A DNA stretch of 64,000 nucleotides. Origin: Dehalococcoidia bacterium. GTDB taxonomy: Bacteria > Chloroflexota > Dehalococcoidia > Lucifugimonadales > Lucifugimonadaceae. The notes under the pieces were generated by a model, which was not told where the DNA came from, did not search any database, and was given only the letters and a program-made list of their open reading frames with translations. The translations under genes were made by a program, and so were the position numbers. The stretch is taken from positions 1-64,000 of the forward strand of contig DUCO01000010.1 in the NCBI GenBank assembly GCA_012959765.1. The letters are read 5' to 3'. This document shows positions 26,563 through 35,485 of this stretch, piece after piece (position 1 is the first letter of the stretch; each line of letters starts with the position of its first letter).

Positions 26563-27501
26563 TCAGGCTCGGGGGTGAGCCTTCGCATACTCGCTACGAA
26601 CATGTTCGTTCGTGAGGTGAGTATATATTTGCGTTGTAGCTATGCTCGAATGACCGAGCAGTTCTTGAACGTGCCGAAGGCTCGCACCTCCGTGCAACAG
26701 GTGGGTGGCGAAGCTGTGCCGCAGCATGTGTGGAGTGATTTTAGACGAAATCCCCGCCTTAGTGGCAAGTTTGTTCAGACGTAACCAGTATGCCTGTCGG
26801 GTTAATCGTCCACCTCTGCGGTTCAGGAACAGCGCATCTTCGGTTTCACTGGTGGAATGGGCAGGGCGTGAGTACGAGATGTATTCAGCAATCGATTCGA
26901 CAGCGGTGTCGTAGATTGGAATGACCCGTTCCTTTGACCCTTTTCCGATTGTTCTAACAGTTCCTGAATCGAGATCGACGTCTCGTATATTCAGGCCCAC
27001 GAGTTCGGAGACGCGAAGGCCTGCTGCGTACATGAGTTCGACCATCGCCTGATCACGGGCTTCCTCAGGCGAAGTTGCATTTGCACTTGCTTCGAGCAAC
27101 TGATCGATATCGTCGATGCCCAACGCCTTGGGAAGCGATTGTCCGGCTTTCGGTTGTCGAACCTCGCTCAGCGGATTATTTTCGATGATCCGCTCTTCTT
27201 TCATAAATTTGAAGAACGACTTAGCGGAAGCTATTTTCCGAGATTTGGTCGATGGGGCATAGCCGCGCTCGTCAAGATCGTCGAGATACGCTCGAATATC
27301 GCTTTCGGTGACGGTGTTCCAGTCTGAACGGGATTTGCCTTCATCACTCAGGAAATTAGTGAGTGCTGATAGATCGTTCCGATAGGCAACAAGGGTGTGG
27401 CCTGACAGTCCACGTTCAACGGCGAGGTAGTTTACGAAGGTTTCTAGTTCGGCAAGCACGGGGGGGAGTATCTCTTGGTGACAGGGTTGGCTGCACTTCA
27501 T
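26563..27501 (-). CDS. Tyrosine recombinase XerC/XerD
   Basis: A chromosomal dimer-resolution type recombinase of 312 residues. The N-terminal SAM-like DNA-binding domain spans about residues 18-105 (AVERGLSGHTLVAYRNDL). The catalytic domain has the expected residues: Arg in AGLRVSEL, Lys in GKGSKERVIP, His-x-x-Arg in HMLRHSFATH, His in LGHSS and the nucleophile Tyr in TQIYTHL. Length and motif spacing match XerC/XerD rather than phage integrases. Which of the two it is cannot be decided without the rest of the genome, and single-Xer systems exist. The first 14 residues after ATG 27501 are atypical, so a start near 27459 (GTG) is possible. Confidence 0.93.
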   Translation of the reverse strand: MKCSQPCHQEILPPVLAELETFVNYLAVERGLSGHTLVAYRNDLSALTNFLSDEGKSRSDWNTVTESDIRAYLDDLDERGYAPSTKSRKIASAKSFFKFMKEERIIENNPLSEVRQPKAGQSLPKALGIDDIDQLLEASANATSPEEARDQAMVELMYAAGLRVSELVGLNIRDVDLDSGTVRTIGKGSKERVIPIYDTAVESIAEYISYSRPAHSTSETEDALFLNRRGGRLTRQAYWLRLNKLATKAGISSKITPHMLRHSFATHLLHGGASLRHVQELLGHSSIATTQIYTHLTNEHVRSEYAKAHPRA

Positions 27502-27602
27502 GCATCACTCTAGTCGAAGAGGTGAGATTCTCGCATTTCCGTTGTCAGACAGGATTTTTGTTTTTTTGACGAGATTTGATGAACTGATTCGAGCGCTAGA
27601 AC

Positions 27603-28175
27603 CTATTCGAACAGACGTTGATCCAGTATTTCTGTTGGATTCGGCCATTCGATCTCGATTAACCAGGGTGTTCCCATGGATTTCCAGATTGGGAACGGGT
27701 CGATTCCAAGTTGTTCGCCAACGAATGTTGTTATTACCGTTCCGTGGGCCACAATTGCTACCGTTTCTTCGTCTTGTACGTTCTCTAGCAGCCTGACGAC
27801 GGCGTTTCCGAATCGATTTCTTGCTGTGGCTACGGTTTCCGAGCCCCAGATGAGTTGACCCGGCTTGCGTATGCACTCAATTACCAGTGATTGACGGTCG
27901 GCTCCAACGGGAGTCGGCGTATTGTCTCGATCATGTTCCCGAAGATCGTGATCTTGAACCACGTTCGATATTCTAGCGACTTCAGCCGCTATTTCGGCAG
28001 TTTCGACCGTTTTCACTTCTGTGCTGGCGAAAATTAGACCGACCTGACGCTCTTTCAAGTATTTGCCGAGTACTTTGGAAAGCTCGCGACCCCGTTCAGT
28101 GAGTATCCATTTTGAGGGTGGAGCATGTGATCCCCAGGCGGGCATCGAGTGTCGGATGAGCAGCAGGTTCGTCAT
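27603..28175 (-). CDS. Histidine phosphatase family protein (phosphoglycerate mutase-like)
   Basis: A 190-residue member of the histidine phosphatase superfamily. The nucleophile motif LIRHS is at residues 6-10 with H9, followed by LTERGRELSKVLG, the STEVKTVETAE helix, the acid-containing LREHDRDN region and the second histidine in IVAHGTVI. These enzymes dephosphorylate small metabolites or proteins by way of a phosphohistidine. The canonical RHG is RHS here. ATG 28175 puts the motif at the usual distance from the N-terminus; an upstream in-frame start would add residues with no family match. The substrate is unknown. Confidence 0.88.
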   Translation of the reverse strand: MTNLLLIRHSMPAWGSHAPPSKWILTERGRELSKVLGKYLKERQVGLIFASTEVKTVETAEIAAEVARISNVVQDHDLREHDRDNTPTPVGADRQSLVIECIRKPGQLIWGSETVATARNRFGNAVVRLLENVQDEETVAIVAHGTVITTFVGEQLGIDPFPIWKSMGTPWLIEIEWPNPTEILDQRLFE

Positions 28176-28364
28176 AGCGGCGAGTGTAAACGACAGATTT
28201 CTACCTATATATGGCAATTATTTACCGGGAGAGAGAAACCTAGATTCGTCAAAGCCCGTAAACTCGTTCGGTAAGCGTGAATCGGTTTTGCAAAAGCATC
28301 ATCTCAATACACGCACCGATTTAGGTACTAGCCAGAATTCAATCAAAGGTTCGAGCACCACCAA

Positions 28365-29258
28365 ATGCCATTCGCAGCAATAGAAATACCGTTCAATCCC
28401 AATATCGTCGCTGGCGGAGATTTTTCACTCAGCTGGCATGGATTCCTTAGCTTCGTTGGTGTTGCAGCAGCGATATACATGGTTGGTAAGGCCGCCGTGA
28501 AGAGCAACCTGAACCAGGATCTTGTGTACAACACGGCAATCTGGGGGATAGTTGGGGGAATTATCGGTGCCCGGTTGGTTCACGTGTTCGACAACTGGGG
28601 TATTTACGGCGACGACCCCGGTCGAATCATTGCGATTTGGAACGGTGGAATTGGGCTCTGGGGCGGAATTCTTGGTGGCTGGGTTGCTGGTGCCATCTAC
28701 GCCAAGTTCGCAAATGCGCCAGTTGGCAAATATATGGACATAGCGGCGCCTGCCATGTTCGTTGGCCAGACGATTGGCCGAGTTGGCGACATTATCAACG
28801 GCGAGCACTGGTCTCGTGCACTTGATGCTGGTTGGGGCTGGTATTTCACTCACCCGAGTAGCCCTGCTCGTGCCGGTGCGGAGCGCTTTTTCGGTGATCC
28901 TGAGCGGGCAGTTCACCCGACCGTGGTCTACGAAATCATCTGGAACATGATCGGTTTGTTCTTGATCACGAAGTTGAAAGGCAAACTGCAGCCCGCCGGG
29001 GCTATCTGGATGGTCTACATCACCTGGTATTCAGTTGGCAGGTTCTCGATCCAGTACTTACGACTCGACGACGTGAAGTTCTGGGGACTTCAGGAAGCAC
29101 ATTTGATAGCGCTGATGGTGGTCGCGTTCACGATTCCGTACATGATCATGAAAGTTCGTTGGGCCGAGGACAATCTAGATATCGATGATCCTGACGTCGA
29201 TACTCGTGGTGCTGCAAGGCGCAAGCGCGACCGCCAGCGAGAGCAGGCGAAGGGTTAG
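28365..29258 (+). CDS. lgt: Prolipoprotein diacylglyceryl transferase
   Basis: Lgt transfers diacylglycerol from phosphatidylglycerol to the lipobox cysteine of prolipoproteins at the cytoplasmic membrane, the first step of lipoprotein maturation. The 297-residue protein has about seven hydrophobic segments and the signature GQTIGRVGDIINGEHW (canonical GRxGNFxNxE, with Asp in place of Asn). The SWHGFL start and the GIGLWGGILGG and HPTVVYE segments are also typical. The C-terminus after the last helix is an acidic then basic tail (DIDDPDVD, RRKRDRQRE). It serves the lipoproteins encoded in this window, for example at 3614, 13374 and 37536. Confidence 0.96.
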   Translation: MPFAAIEIPFNPNIVAGGDFSLSWHGFLSFVGVAAAIYMVGKAAVKSNLNQDLVYNTAIWGIVGGIIGARLVHVFDNWGIYGDDPGRIIAIWNGGIGLWGGILGGWVAGAIYAKFANAPVGKYMDIAAPAMFVGQTIGRVGDIINGEHWSRALDAGWGWYFTHPSSPARAGAERFFGDPERAVHPTVVYEIIWNMIGLFLITKLKGKLQPAGAIWMVYITWYSVGRFSIQYLRLDDVKFWGLQEAHLIALMVVAFTIPYMIMKVRWAEDNLDIDDPDVDTRGAARRKRDRQREQAKG

Positions 29259-29279
29259 ACGCTACGCGACGTTATTTCC

Positions 29280-29399
29280 TGAGCGGAGTCCTCGGAGTCG
29301 AAGGATCTCGGTGGATTCAGCGTTCATATCCGAGTACAGCGTGATTTGCTGAATCGCTGGTTGTACCACGCGAGGTTCCTCTACTTCGCTTCGCTACGA
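29280..29399. repeat. Imperfect palindromic intergenic element
   Basis: Between lgt and recJ. An exact 8-bp inverted pair (29314-29321 with 29348-29355) is flanked by arms that are imperfect reverse complements (GAGCGGAGTC... on the left, ...CTTCGCTTCGCTACG on the right). The build recalls REP- or MITE-like elements, but I see no second copy in this window. Confidence 0.4.
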
Positions 29400-29438
29400 T
29401 CGGGAAATCGAATGTCGGTGACCCGCCGGTTCGAATGA

Positions 29439-29460
29439 GCTAACGAACGCGTTCGTTAGC
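29439..29460. repeat. Perfect 22-bp palindrome across the recJ stop
   Basis: The 22 bases are identical to their reverse complement and contain the recJ stop codon (29456-29458). No T run follows on either strand, so it is more like a protein-binding site or an RNA hairpin than a standard terminator. Confidence 0.6.
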
Positions 29461-31171
29461 GCTTGGCCGGGCGAATATCGCGTAGTCCGAGCTGATGCCG
29501 CGTTCTGCCTCGCCAGACTTCGCTCCGAAGCTGGTAGACGATATCTACAGCGCCTGATCCAAGTTCACGATCACCAAGGCCAAAGCCGATCGAGTCGATT
29601 CGTCGACCATCGGCGTCGAAGATGATCTTGAGGTGTTTGCCGCCTACGCCAACCGTACGCACATCGAGCGGCACCGCACCAAATGTAACCAGAACTGGTT
29701 CTCGGTTGGCCTCTCCGAACGGCTCCATTGCCGCCACGAAATTCCAGGTCGACACAGTCAGGTCTTCGAGCCTGACTTCGGCATCGGCGTGAATTTTGGG
29801 TAGCGTCGGTGCGCCGAGGGCACCCCACGCGGCATGCTTGCGAAGATCGTCGAGCAGTTCGGTGAGCAATTCTTGTTTGATAGAGAAGCCGGCAGCTCGT
29901 GCGTGCCCGCCGAAACGTTCGAACTTGTCGGAATGGTTCGACAGGGCAGCGTGTAGATCCAAAACCGTATTAGACCGGCACGAGGCTCGAGCGAAGCTAT
30001 CGACGATTTGATATGCGATACCGGGTTTGCCCGTTAGCTCGTTTAGCCTGCCTGCCAGCGGGCCGAGTAATCCCATTGGGAATCCATCACAGTTCACGGC
30101 AACGATCGGATCGTCTGACTGGATATCGAACTGGGAGGATGCGTGCTCCCACGCCTTTTCGCTCAACGACCGGCGTCTGGTGTTATCTGCATCGAGCCGA
30201 TCTGCCAGTGCATGTGCTTCTGACGCATCATCGGTCGAAAGAATCTGAAGACTCGGCTCTGCATCGCCCATGCGACCGGGTGCGTTGAGTCGGGGGGCAA
30301 CGTAGAACGAAATGAGTTCGGCGGTTGGCCTTCCGGAAGCGCCGGGTGCTCGTGAGATGTCGAGCAGTGCGCGCAATCCGGGGAGTTCGGTCTGGCCGAG
30401 CACTCTCAATCCTTCTCGAACGATCGTGCGATTCTCTGAGATGAGTGGAACGATGTCTGCGATCGTACCGAGTGCTGCAAGTGGGAGCAGATACTCTGGA
30501 AGTTCTCGTCCGTCAGCGGTTGACAGTGCCTGCGCCAGTTTGAATGCAACACCTGCACCTGAATAATCGACAGATTCTTCAGGCTGTTCATTATCGGGCG
30601 ATTCGACGTGTGGATTGACTAGCGCCACGGCTTCAGGTCGTTCAGTCTCGATCAAGTGATGATCCGTCACTACCGTTTCGATGCCGAGAGTTTTGGCGTA
30701 TTTAATCTCTTCAACTGCAGTAGAGCCTGTATCGACAGTGACGATTAGCGTCACCCCGGCGTCGTTGAACGAATCAATCGCCTGATTCGAGAGACCGTGT
30801 CCGTCGGTTTCCCGATTTGGGATGTAGGGAACCGCCTGACCGCCCAATGAGCGGACTATTCGAAGCACTATTGCGGTGCCGGTAAGGCCGTCTACATCGA
30901 AATCGCCAAATACGCCGATATTCTCATTGTTTTTTATGGCGCGATAAATACGGTCGACTGCCAGGGCCATGTCGGGCAGGCTGAGCGGGTCGAGGAAGTC
31001 GTCGAGACCCGACGAGAAATACGCGGCTACGTCTGAATCAGTGCGAACACCGCGATTCCAGAGAAGCCTTGCCGGTAGAGGGCCTCGTACTCCTGAGCTA
31101 AGAAATCCGAGGTCAAGGCGAAAACCGGGTGGGGGCGGCTCAGCAATCTGCCATTCACGGTCGAGCGTCAT
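29456..31171 (-). CDS. recJ: Single-stranded-DNA-specific exonuclease RecJ
   Basis: RecJ degrades single-stranded DNA 5' to 3' in recombinational, mismatch and base-excision repair. The DHH phosphoesterase motifs are present: GDFDVDG (residues 89-95), TVDTGS, and VTDHHLI. A DHHA1 domain with FGGHARAAGFSI and a C-terminal OB-fold domain (DLTVSTWNFVAAMEPFG, LKIIFDADG) complete the architecture. At 571 residues it is close to the usual 550-600. Its stop codon is embedded in a 22-bp palindrome. It is followed on the same strand, 26 bases upstream, by fabF. Confidence 0.96.
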   Translation of the reverse strand: MTLDREWQIAEPPPPGFRLDLGFLSSGVRGPLPARLLWNRGVRTDSDVAAYFSSGLDDFLDPLSLPDMALAVDRIYRAIKNNENIGVFGDFDVDGLTGTAIVLRIVRSLGGQAVPYIPNRETDGHGLSNQAIDSFNDAGVTLIVTVDTGSTAVEEIKYAKTLGIETVVTDHHLIETERPEAVALVNPHVESPDNEQPEESVDYSGAGVAFKLAQALSTADGRELPEYLLPLAALGTIADIVPLISENRTIVREGLRVLGQTELPGLRALLDISRAPGASGRPTAELISFYVAPRLNAPGRMGDAEPSLQILSTDDASEAHALADRLDADNTRRRSLSEKAWEHASSQFDIQSDDPIVAVNCDGFPMGLLGPLAGRLNELTGKPGIAYQIVDSFARASCRSNTVLDLHAALSNHSDKFERFGGHARAAGFSIKQELLTELLDDLRKHAAWGALGAPTLPKIHADAEVRLEDLTVSTWNFVAAMEPFGEANREPVLVTFGAVPLDVRTVGVGGKHLKIIFDADGRRIDSIGFGLGDRELGSGAVDIVYQLRSEVWRGRTRHQLGLRDIRPAKR

Positions 31172-31197
31172 TGTCGTACCTCGACCCTATCCGGTGA

Positions 31198-32439
31198 TTA
31201 TTGCTGGAAGCTTTTGAAAACGAGGCTGGCGTTGTGTCCGCCGAAGCCGAACACGTTTGACATGGCTACATCGACGTTCTGTTTCACGGCGACGTTGGGC
31301 GTGTAGTTGAGATCGCACTCGGGGTCGGGGTCGTTGAGGTTGATGGTTGGTGGGATGACGTTTTCATGGACCGCCAGCGCTGAAAAGGCCGCTTCGATTC
31401 CGCCAGCGGCTCCAAGTAGGTGCCCTGTCATCGACTTTGTTGAGCTTACCGCCAGCTTGTAGGCGTGATCGCCGAACATTCGTTTCATGGCGATAGTTTC
31501 GAACTTGTCGTTCATCGGAGTCGAGGTGCCGTGGGCGTTGATGTAATCAACTGATTCAGGATCAATATCGCCGTCTTCGAGTGCCCATTTCATCGCTCGT
31601 GCTGCGCCTTCGCCTTCAGGATGCGGCTGCGTGACGTGGTGTGAGTCGCTGGATGCGCCGTATCCGGCAAGTTCGGCGATGACGTTTGCACCACGCTTTT
31701 CTGCGTGTTCGAGTGACTCAAGCACCAGTAATCCGGCACCTTCACCAAGTACGAAACCATCTCGGCCGGACTCAAACGGGCGAGACGCACCCTGCGGATC
31801 GTCGTTTCGTGTCGATAGAGCCATGCAGGAGTTAAAACCCGCAATTCCGATTTCACAGATCGCTGCTTCGGTTCCGCCGGCAATTACAACGTCGGCGCGA
31901 CCGCGGCGGATCATTTCCAATGCTTCACCGATCGAGTCGGCACCCGTCGCACATGCTGAAACAGTCGAGAAGTTCGGGCCTTTAGCTCCGATCATCATCG
32001 AGACCTGACCAGATGCCATATCGCCAAGCATCATCGGGATCAGGAATGGGCTGACGCGCTTTGGGCCTTTGTTCAGAAGAATTTTGTGCTGATCTGAGAT
32101 CGTGATGATCCCGCCAACACCGCTTCCGATCAAGACGCCAACGCGGTCAGCATTTTCGTTGGCCATCTCGATCCCGGCATCATCGAGCGCTTCGAGTGCG
32201 GCGACACAGGCGAATTGAGCAAATCTGTCGAGTCGCTTAGCTTCTTTGCGACCGAGAAGAGCCGCAGCATCGAAATCGTTGACTTCGGCGGCAATTCTGC
32301 TCGTATAGCCTTCGGCATCGAACAGCGAAATATAGTCGACACCAGATTTGCCCTCAAGAAGGCTATCCCAGGTGGTATTACGATCTGAACCTACTGGCGT
32401 GACAAGTCCGATACCAGTGACAACGGCGCGATCTGTCAT
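31198..32439 (-). CDS. fabF: 3-oxoacyl-[acyl-carrier-protein] synthase II
   Basis: FabF condenses malonyl-ACP with acyl-ACP in fatty-acid elongation. The thiolase-fold protein of 413 residues has the nucleophile C163 in STVSACATGAD and the two histidines in NAHGTSTP and GHLLGAAGG, the Cys-His-His triad of the KAS I/II class. The C-terminal NVFGFGGHNAS motif is intact. No acpP, fabD or fabG gene is adjacent, which is unusual for bacteria with a fab cluster but common in Chloroflexota. It precedes recJ on the same strand. Confidence 0.96.
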   Translation of the reverse strand: MTDRAVVTGIGLVTPVGSDRNTTWDSLLEGKSGVDYISLFDAEGYTSRIAAEVNDFDAAALLGRKEAKRLDRFAQFACVAALEALDDAGIEMANENADRVGVLIGSGVGGIITISDQHKILLNKGPKRVSPFLIPMMLGDMASGQVSMMIGAKGPNFSTVSACATGADSIGEALEMIRRGRADVVIAGGTEAAICEIGIAGFNSCMALSTRNDDPQGASRPFESGRDGFVLGEGAGLLVLESLEHAEKRGANVIAELAGYGASSDSHHVTQPHPEGEGAARAMKWALEDGDIDPESVDYINAHGTSTPMNDKFETIAMKRMFGDHAYKLAVSSTKSMTGHLLGAAGGIEAAFSALAVHENVIPPTINLNDPDPECDLNYTPNVAVKQNVDVAMSNVFGFGGHNASLVFKSFQQ

Positions 32440-32719
32440 TAGGTGACCTCTAGACGCGCATACAGAGGTTATCCTCGTTGCAACGCTCTATTTCGACGAC
32501 CCAGAATTGAGAAGTCGACTTCATAAATTACGACCGAGCGAGTATACCAACGCCGGGTGTGATTCTCCCCTCCAAACGGCCAGTTTGGGAAACCGTTCGA
32601 TTCACAACTGGGAAGTTGGGTGCGTGTGATCTGCCGGTTGGGCTTAATATTGTCCGGGATGAATTCGGTGACATCTGCTTAGATGAACGGTTTACGGTTG
32701 TGACTGGACAGGAAGCTAA

Positions 32720-34009
32720 ATGAAAGTCTGGATCGAAACTCATGGGTGCAAACTGAACACAGCCGACAGTCAACGGCTGGCGAATGAGTTTGTGCGATCC
32801 GGATACGAGCTTGCCGATTCAACCGACGTTCCCGATGTATTTGTTCTGAACTCCTGCACGGTGACGCACGTCGCCGACAAGAAAGCGCGTCAGGCGCTGA
32901 GCAGGGCGCGAAAGAGTTTCCCTGAAGCCATAGTGGTTGCAGCTGGTTGCTATGCCGAGAGTGGTACGGCTGATCTAGAGGAGTTGGCGGCAACTGATCT
33001 TGTGATTCCGAATACCCGAAAGTCGGAAATTGTTTCGATCGTTAGTTCCAGGGCTGGACTGGAATGGCAGGAGCCTGTCGATGCTGGTGACGAAGTTGTT
33101 GGTCAGCTTTTAGGTCGCACAAGAGGGGCTGTGAAGATTCAGGAAGGCTGTGATCAGGTCTGTTCCTATTGCATCGTCCCCAGGGTGCGAGGCCGTGAAC
33201 GAAGCATTCCTCGGGATGAGATTGTTCGACAAGTGCAGGGTTTATCGTCGGCGGGGTGCCCGGAGGTGATACTGACGGGTACGCAACTGGGATCCTACGG
33301 ATTTGATCTCGAAGGCACAGGGTTGGTCGACATGATCAGTGCCGTACTTGAACAAACCGATATACGGCGTCTGAGGGTTTCTTCATTGCAGGCAGCCGAG
33401 TTTTCTGATGATTTACTCGATCTATGGAACGGTATCGGCAAAGACCGATTGTGCCCGCACTTTCATATTCCACTACAAAGCGGAAGCGACCGGATTCTCG
33501 AACGAATGCGACGTCGTTACACCGGTGCGGGCTATCTCGAAGCTGTTCGAGCTGCCAAAGCGGCTGTTCCTGAGTGTTCGGTGACGACCGATGTGATTGC
33601 AGGGTTTCCGGGTGAGACTGAGGAAGATCACCAGCGGACGCTTGAAGTACTGGAATCTGCTGAACTCGCAGATGCGCACATTTTCCCGTACTCGGTGCGT
33701 CCCGGCACGAGCGCTGCTTACTTTGATGATCAGGTAGATGTTCAAACTCGGGCTCGTCGTGCCGAAGAGCTTCGGGTAGTGGCCGACAAAATGGCACAAC
33801 GTCATCGGATGTCGTTCGTGGGCTCAGTTCGATCGGTTGTCTGGGAAGGTGCCCGTGGGACGAGCGGGCTGACCGATAATTACCTGCGTGTTCGACTAGA
33901 GCCGGGGCAGATTACGGCTGCGTTCAAGGGCGACGGCGAGGGATTGATTGAGGACATCAAGTTCAACCGACTCGAAGGTCTGCAACTGATCGGCACACCA
34001 GCAGGGTAG
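32720..34009 (+). CDS. mtaB: tRNA N6-threonylcarbamoyladenosine 2-methylthiotransferase MtaB
   Basis: A radical-SAM methylthiotransferase that converts t6A37 to ms2t6A in tRNAs. The N-terminal UPF0004 domain binds a second iron-sulfur cluster through C10, C46 and C77 (HGCKLN, NSCTV, AGCYAE). The radical-SAM cluster motif is C144-x3-C148-x2-C151 (CDQVCSYC). HIPLQSGSD and VIAGFPGETEEDH are classic for MiaB/MtaB/RimO enzymes. The ETHGCKLN start and the length of 429 residues favour MtaB over MiaB or RimO. A strong terminator follows. It is on its own and divergent from fabF. Confidence 0.93.
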   Translation: MKVWIETHGCKLNTADSQRLANEFVRSGYELADSTDVPDVFVLNSCTVTHVADKKARQALSRARKSFPEAIVVAAGCYAESGTADLEELAATDLVIPNTRKSEIVSIVSSRAGLEWQEPVDAGDEVVGQLLGRTRGAVKIQEGCDQVCSYCIVPRVRGRERSIPRDEIVRQVQGLSSAGCPEVILTGTQLGSYGFDLEGTGLVDMISAVLEQTDIRRLRVSSLQAAEFSDDLLDLWNGIGKDRLCPHFHIPLQSGSDRILERMRRRYTGAGYLEAVRAAKAAVPECSVTTDVIAGFPGETEEDHQRTLEVLESAELADAHIFPYSVRPGTSAAYFDDQVDVQTRARRAEELRVVADKMAQRHRMSFVGSVRSVVWEGARGTSGLTDNYLRVRLEPGQITAAFKGDGEGLIEDIKFNRLEGLQLIGTPAG

Positions 34010-34043
34010 GTCCAAATTTATTAGTGGCATTGTCACTTAAACG

Positions 34044-34077
34044 AAAAAGCCGCCCCCGGGCGATGGGGCGGCTTTTT
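34044..34077. terminator. Bidirectional terminator between mtaB and the MBL-fold gene
   Basis: A perfect 13-bp inverted repeat (34044-34056 with 34065-34077) with A5 on the left and T5 on the right, between convergent genes. Confidence 0.9.
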
Positions 34078-34114
34078 CCAGAAAAACTTTTGAAAGTTTG
34101 AACTTGATCCCAGT

Positions 34115-34963
34115 TTAGAAGTCGACTGATCGAAGCTCGACGTTGCCATGACGTCGCTCAAGATAACCGGCAGTCTCGTGGTAGCCGTGGGCGAAGACCA
34201 TTAGCCAGCCTTCGTTCTCACATCGGTCGAGAAGTTCCTTCTTCATTGCCAGCGACTGGTCGGGGTAACGATCAAACGCGGTGATGTAGGCGAGGGGAAG
34301 GTGGTTGGGAGTTGGGATCAGGTTGGCGAGGTAGATGATTCGCTCACTACCTGTGTTCACCAGAACGACCTGGTGACCTTCTGAATATCCGTTGGTAACA
34401 ATTGTGTGCACACCCGGGACAACTTCCGTGTCGCCATCGAGAAGTACGATCATTCCCTTTTTGTCGAGTGTCTTCAGGTGCTCTACGCCAGTTCCGTAAA
34501 CGGGAACCGATCGTTCGTTTGGTGCAAATGCTTCTTCCCATGCGCTTCGCTGCACAAGGTATTTGGCCTTGGGGAAGGTCGGGATGATCGTGCCTTCACG
34601 GTCGAGGCGTGTTGCGCCACCACTGTGAGAGAAGGCCAGGTGAGTGAGGATGACATAATCGATGTCTCGTGCGCTTACGCCCTCGTGGCGCAGGTTACGA
34701 AGAAGCTTCGATGATGAGTGACCGTAGACCTCTCGGGTGATTTCCGGCTCTTTGTTGCCGATTCCTGCGTCAACAAGAATGTTGGCGTCGGGAGTCATGA
34801 TCAAGAGCGAGTTGAGTCCGAGGCGTACTCGGTTCTTACGGTCGGGCTTGGCGTTTTGCTCCCAGAGGATCTTCGGTACAGAGCCAAACATTGGGCCACC
34901 GTCTAACAGGAACGTTCCATCGCTGACGAGCCTTACGGCCACACTACTGTTTTTCGTAGTCAT
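34115..34963 (-). CDS. MBL-fold protein lacking several metal ligands
   Basis: A metallo-beta-lactamase-fold protein of 282 residues. The general fold is clear (LGLNSLLIMTPDANILVDAG, then VILTHLAFSHSGG, GYSEGHQVVLV, and FAHGYHE). The metal motif HxHxDH reads H108-L-A110-F-S112-H113, so the second His and the Asp are replaced by Ala and Ser. The Asp that usually bridges the metals (GDLIPT) is N214 in ANLIPTPNHLPLAY. H197 and H259 remain. It may bind one metal weakly or none, and may be a non-catalytic homologue. ATG 34963 is preferred; an upstream in-frame codon would add only eight poor residues. The gene is alone, convergent with mtaB. Confidence 0.88.
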   Translation of the reverse strand: MTTKNSSVAVRLVSDGTFLLDGGPMFGSVPKILWEQNAKPDRKNRVRLGLNSLLIMTPDANILVDAGIGNKEPEITREVYGHSSSKLLRNLRHEGVSARDIDYVILTHLAFSHSGGATRLDREGTIIPTFPKAKYLVQRSAWEEAFAPNERSVPVYGTGVEHLKTLDKKGMIVLLDGDTEVVPGVHTIVTNGYSEGHQVVLVNTGSERIIYLANLIPTPNHLPLAYITAFDRYPDQSLAMKKELLDRCENEGWLMVFAHGYHETAGYLERRHGNVELRSVDF

Positions 34964-35485
34964 TCTGACGCCTCCAAGACCACACATGGTCTATTTTCAA
35001 ATCTATGCACGAGCGGACACTCGATGCTTTTTGGCGCCGTTGGCCCGATTGCCCGGGCCAACGGCTATGTTTTTTTGGATTGTTGAAATCCCTGCAGCTT
35101 CGAGAGCGGTGTAAGCCATCGAACTGTTCGACACACGGAACCGTATGGGTTTTATGGTTGTTCAGCAAGGTACGTCCGTACTCATTTCTAGGTGTTTACC
35201 TAAGTATTGTTTCGAACAAGTTCAAAACTAGGTACTAAATGCGAGTTCAAATGAGTGGCAGCACTTACGCGTAATTACGCGCGGTTCGACCGCGATGTCA
35301 CCGCTGCGTACACCGGTCAAATACAATCACCGCGCAGTAACGGTGTGATGTCTGTCGGTCTCATGTCGCACGGGCGCACACGGGTGATTCGTAATTCAGT
35401 TAGTAGTTGGCTGGCGATTCGTTGATTAGCTAGAGATCACGTATGGATCAACGGTTCATTAAGGGAAATTCAGGAGTTAGATCTG
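34964..35485. other. Intergenic region before the aminopeptidase gene
   Basis: About 520 bases between divergent genes. No RNA gene or coding frame is evident. A 14-bp perfect palindrome (CGCGTAATTACGCG) at 35268-35281 lies about 200 bases before the pepA start and could be an operator. Confidence 0.45.

Noticed and set aside
26563-27501. Tyrosine recombinase considered as a mobile-element integrase
   Set aside because: Length and motif spacing match housekeeping XerC/XerD, and there are no tRNA, att repeats or phage genes next to it.
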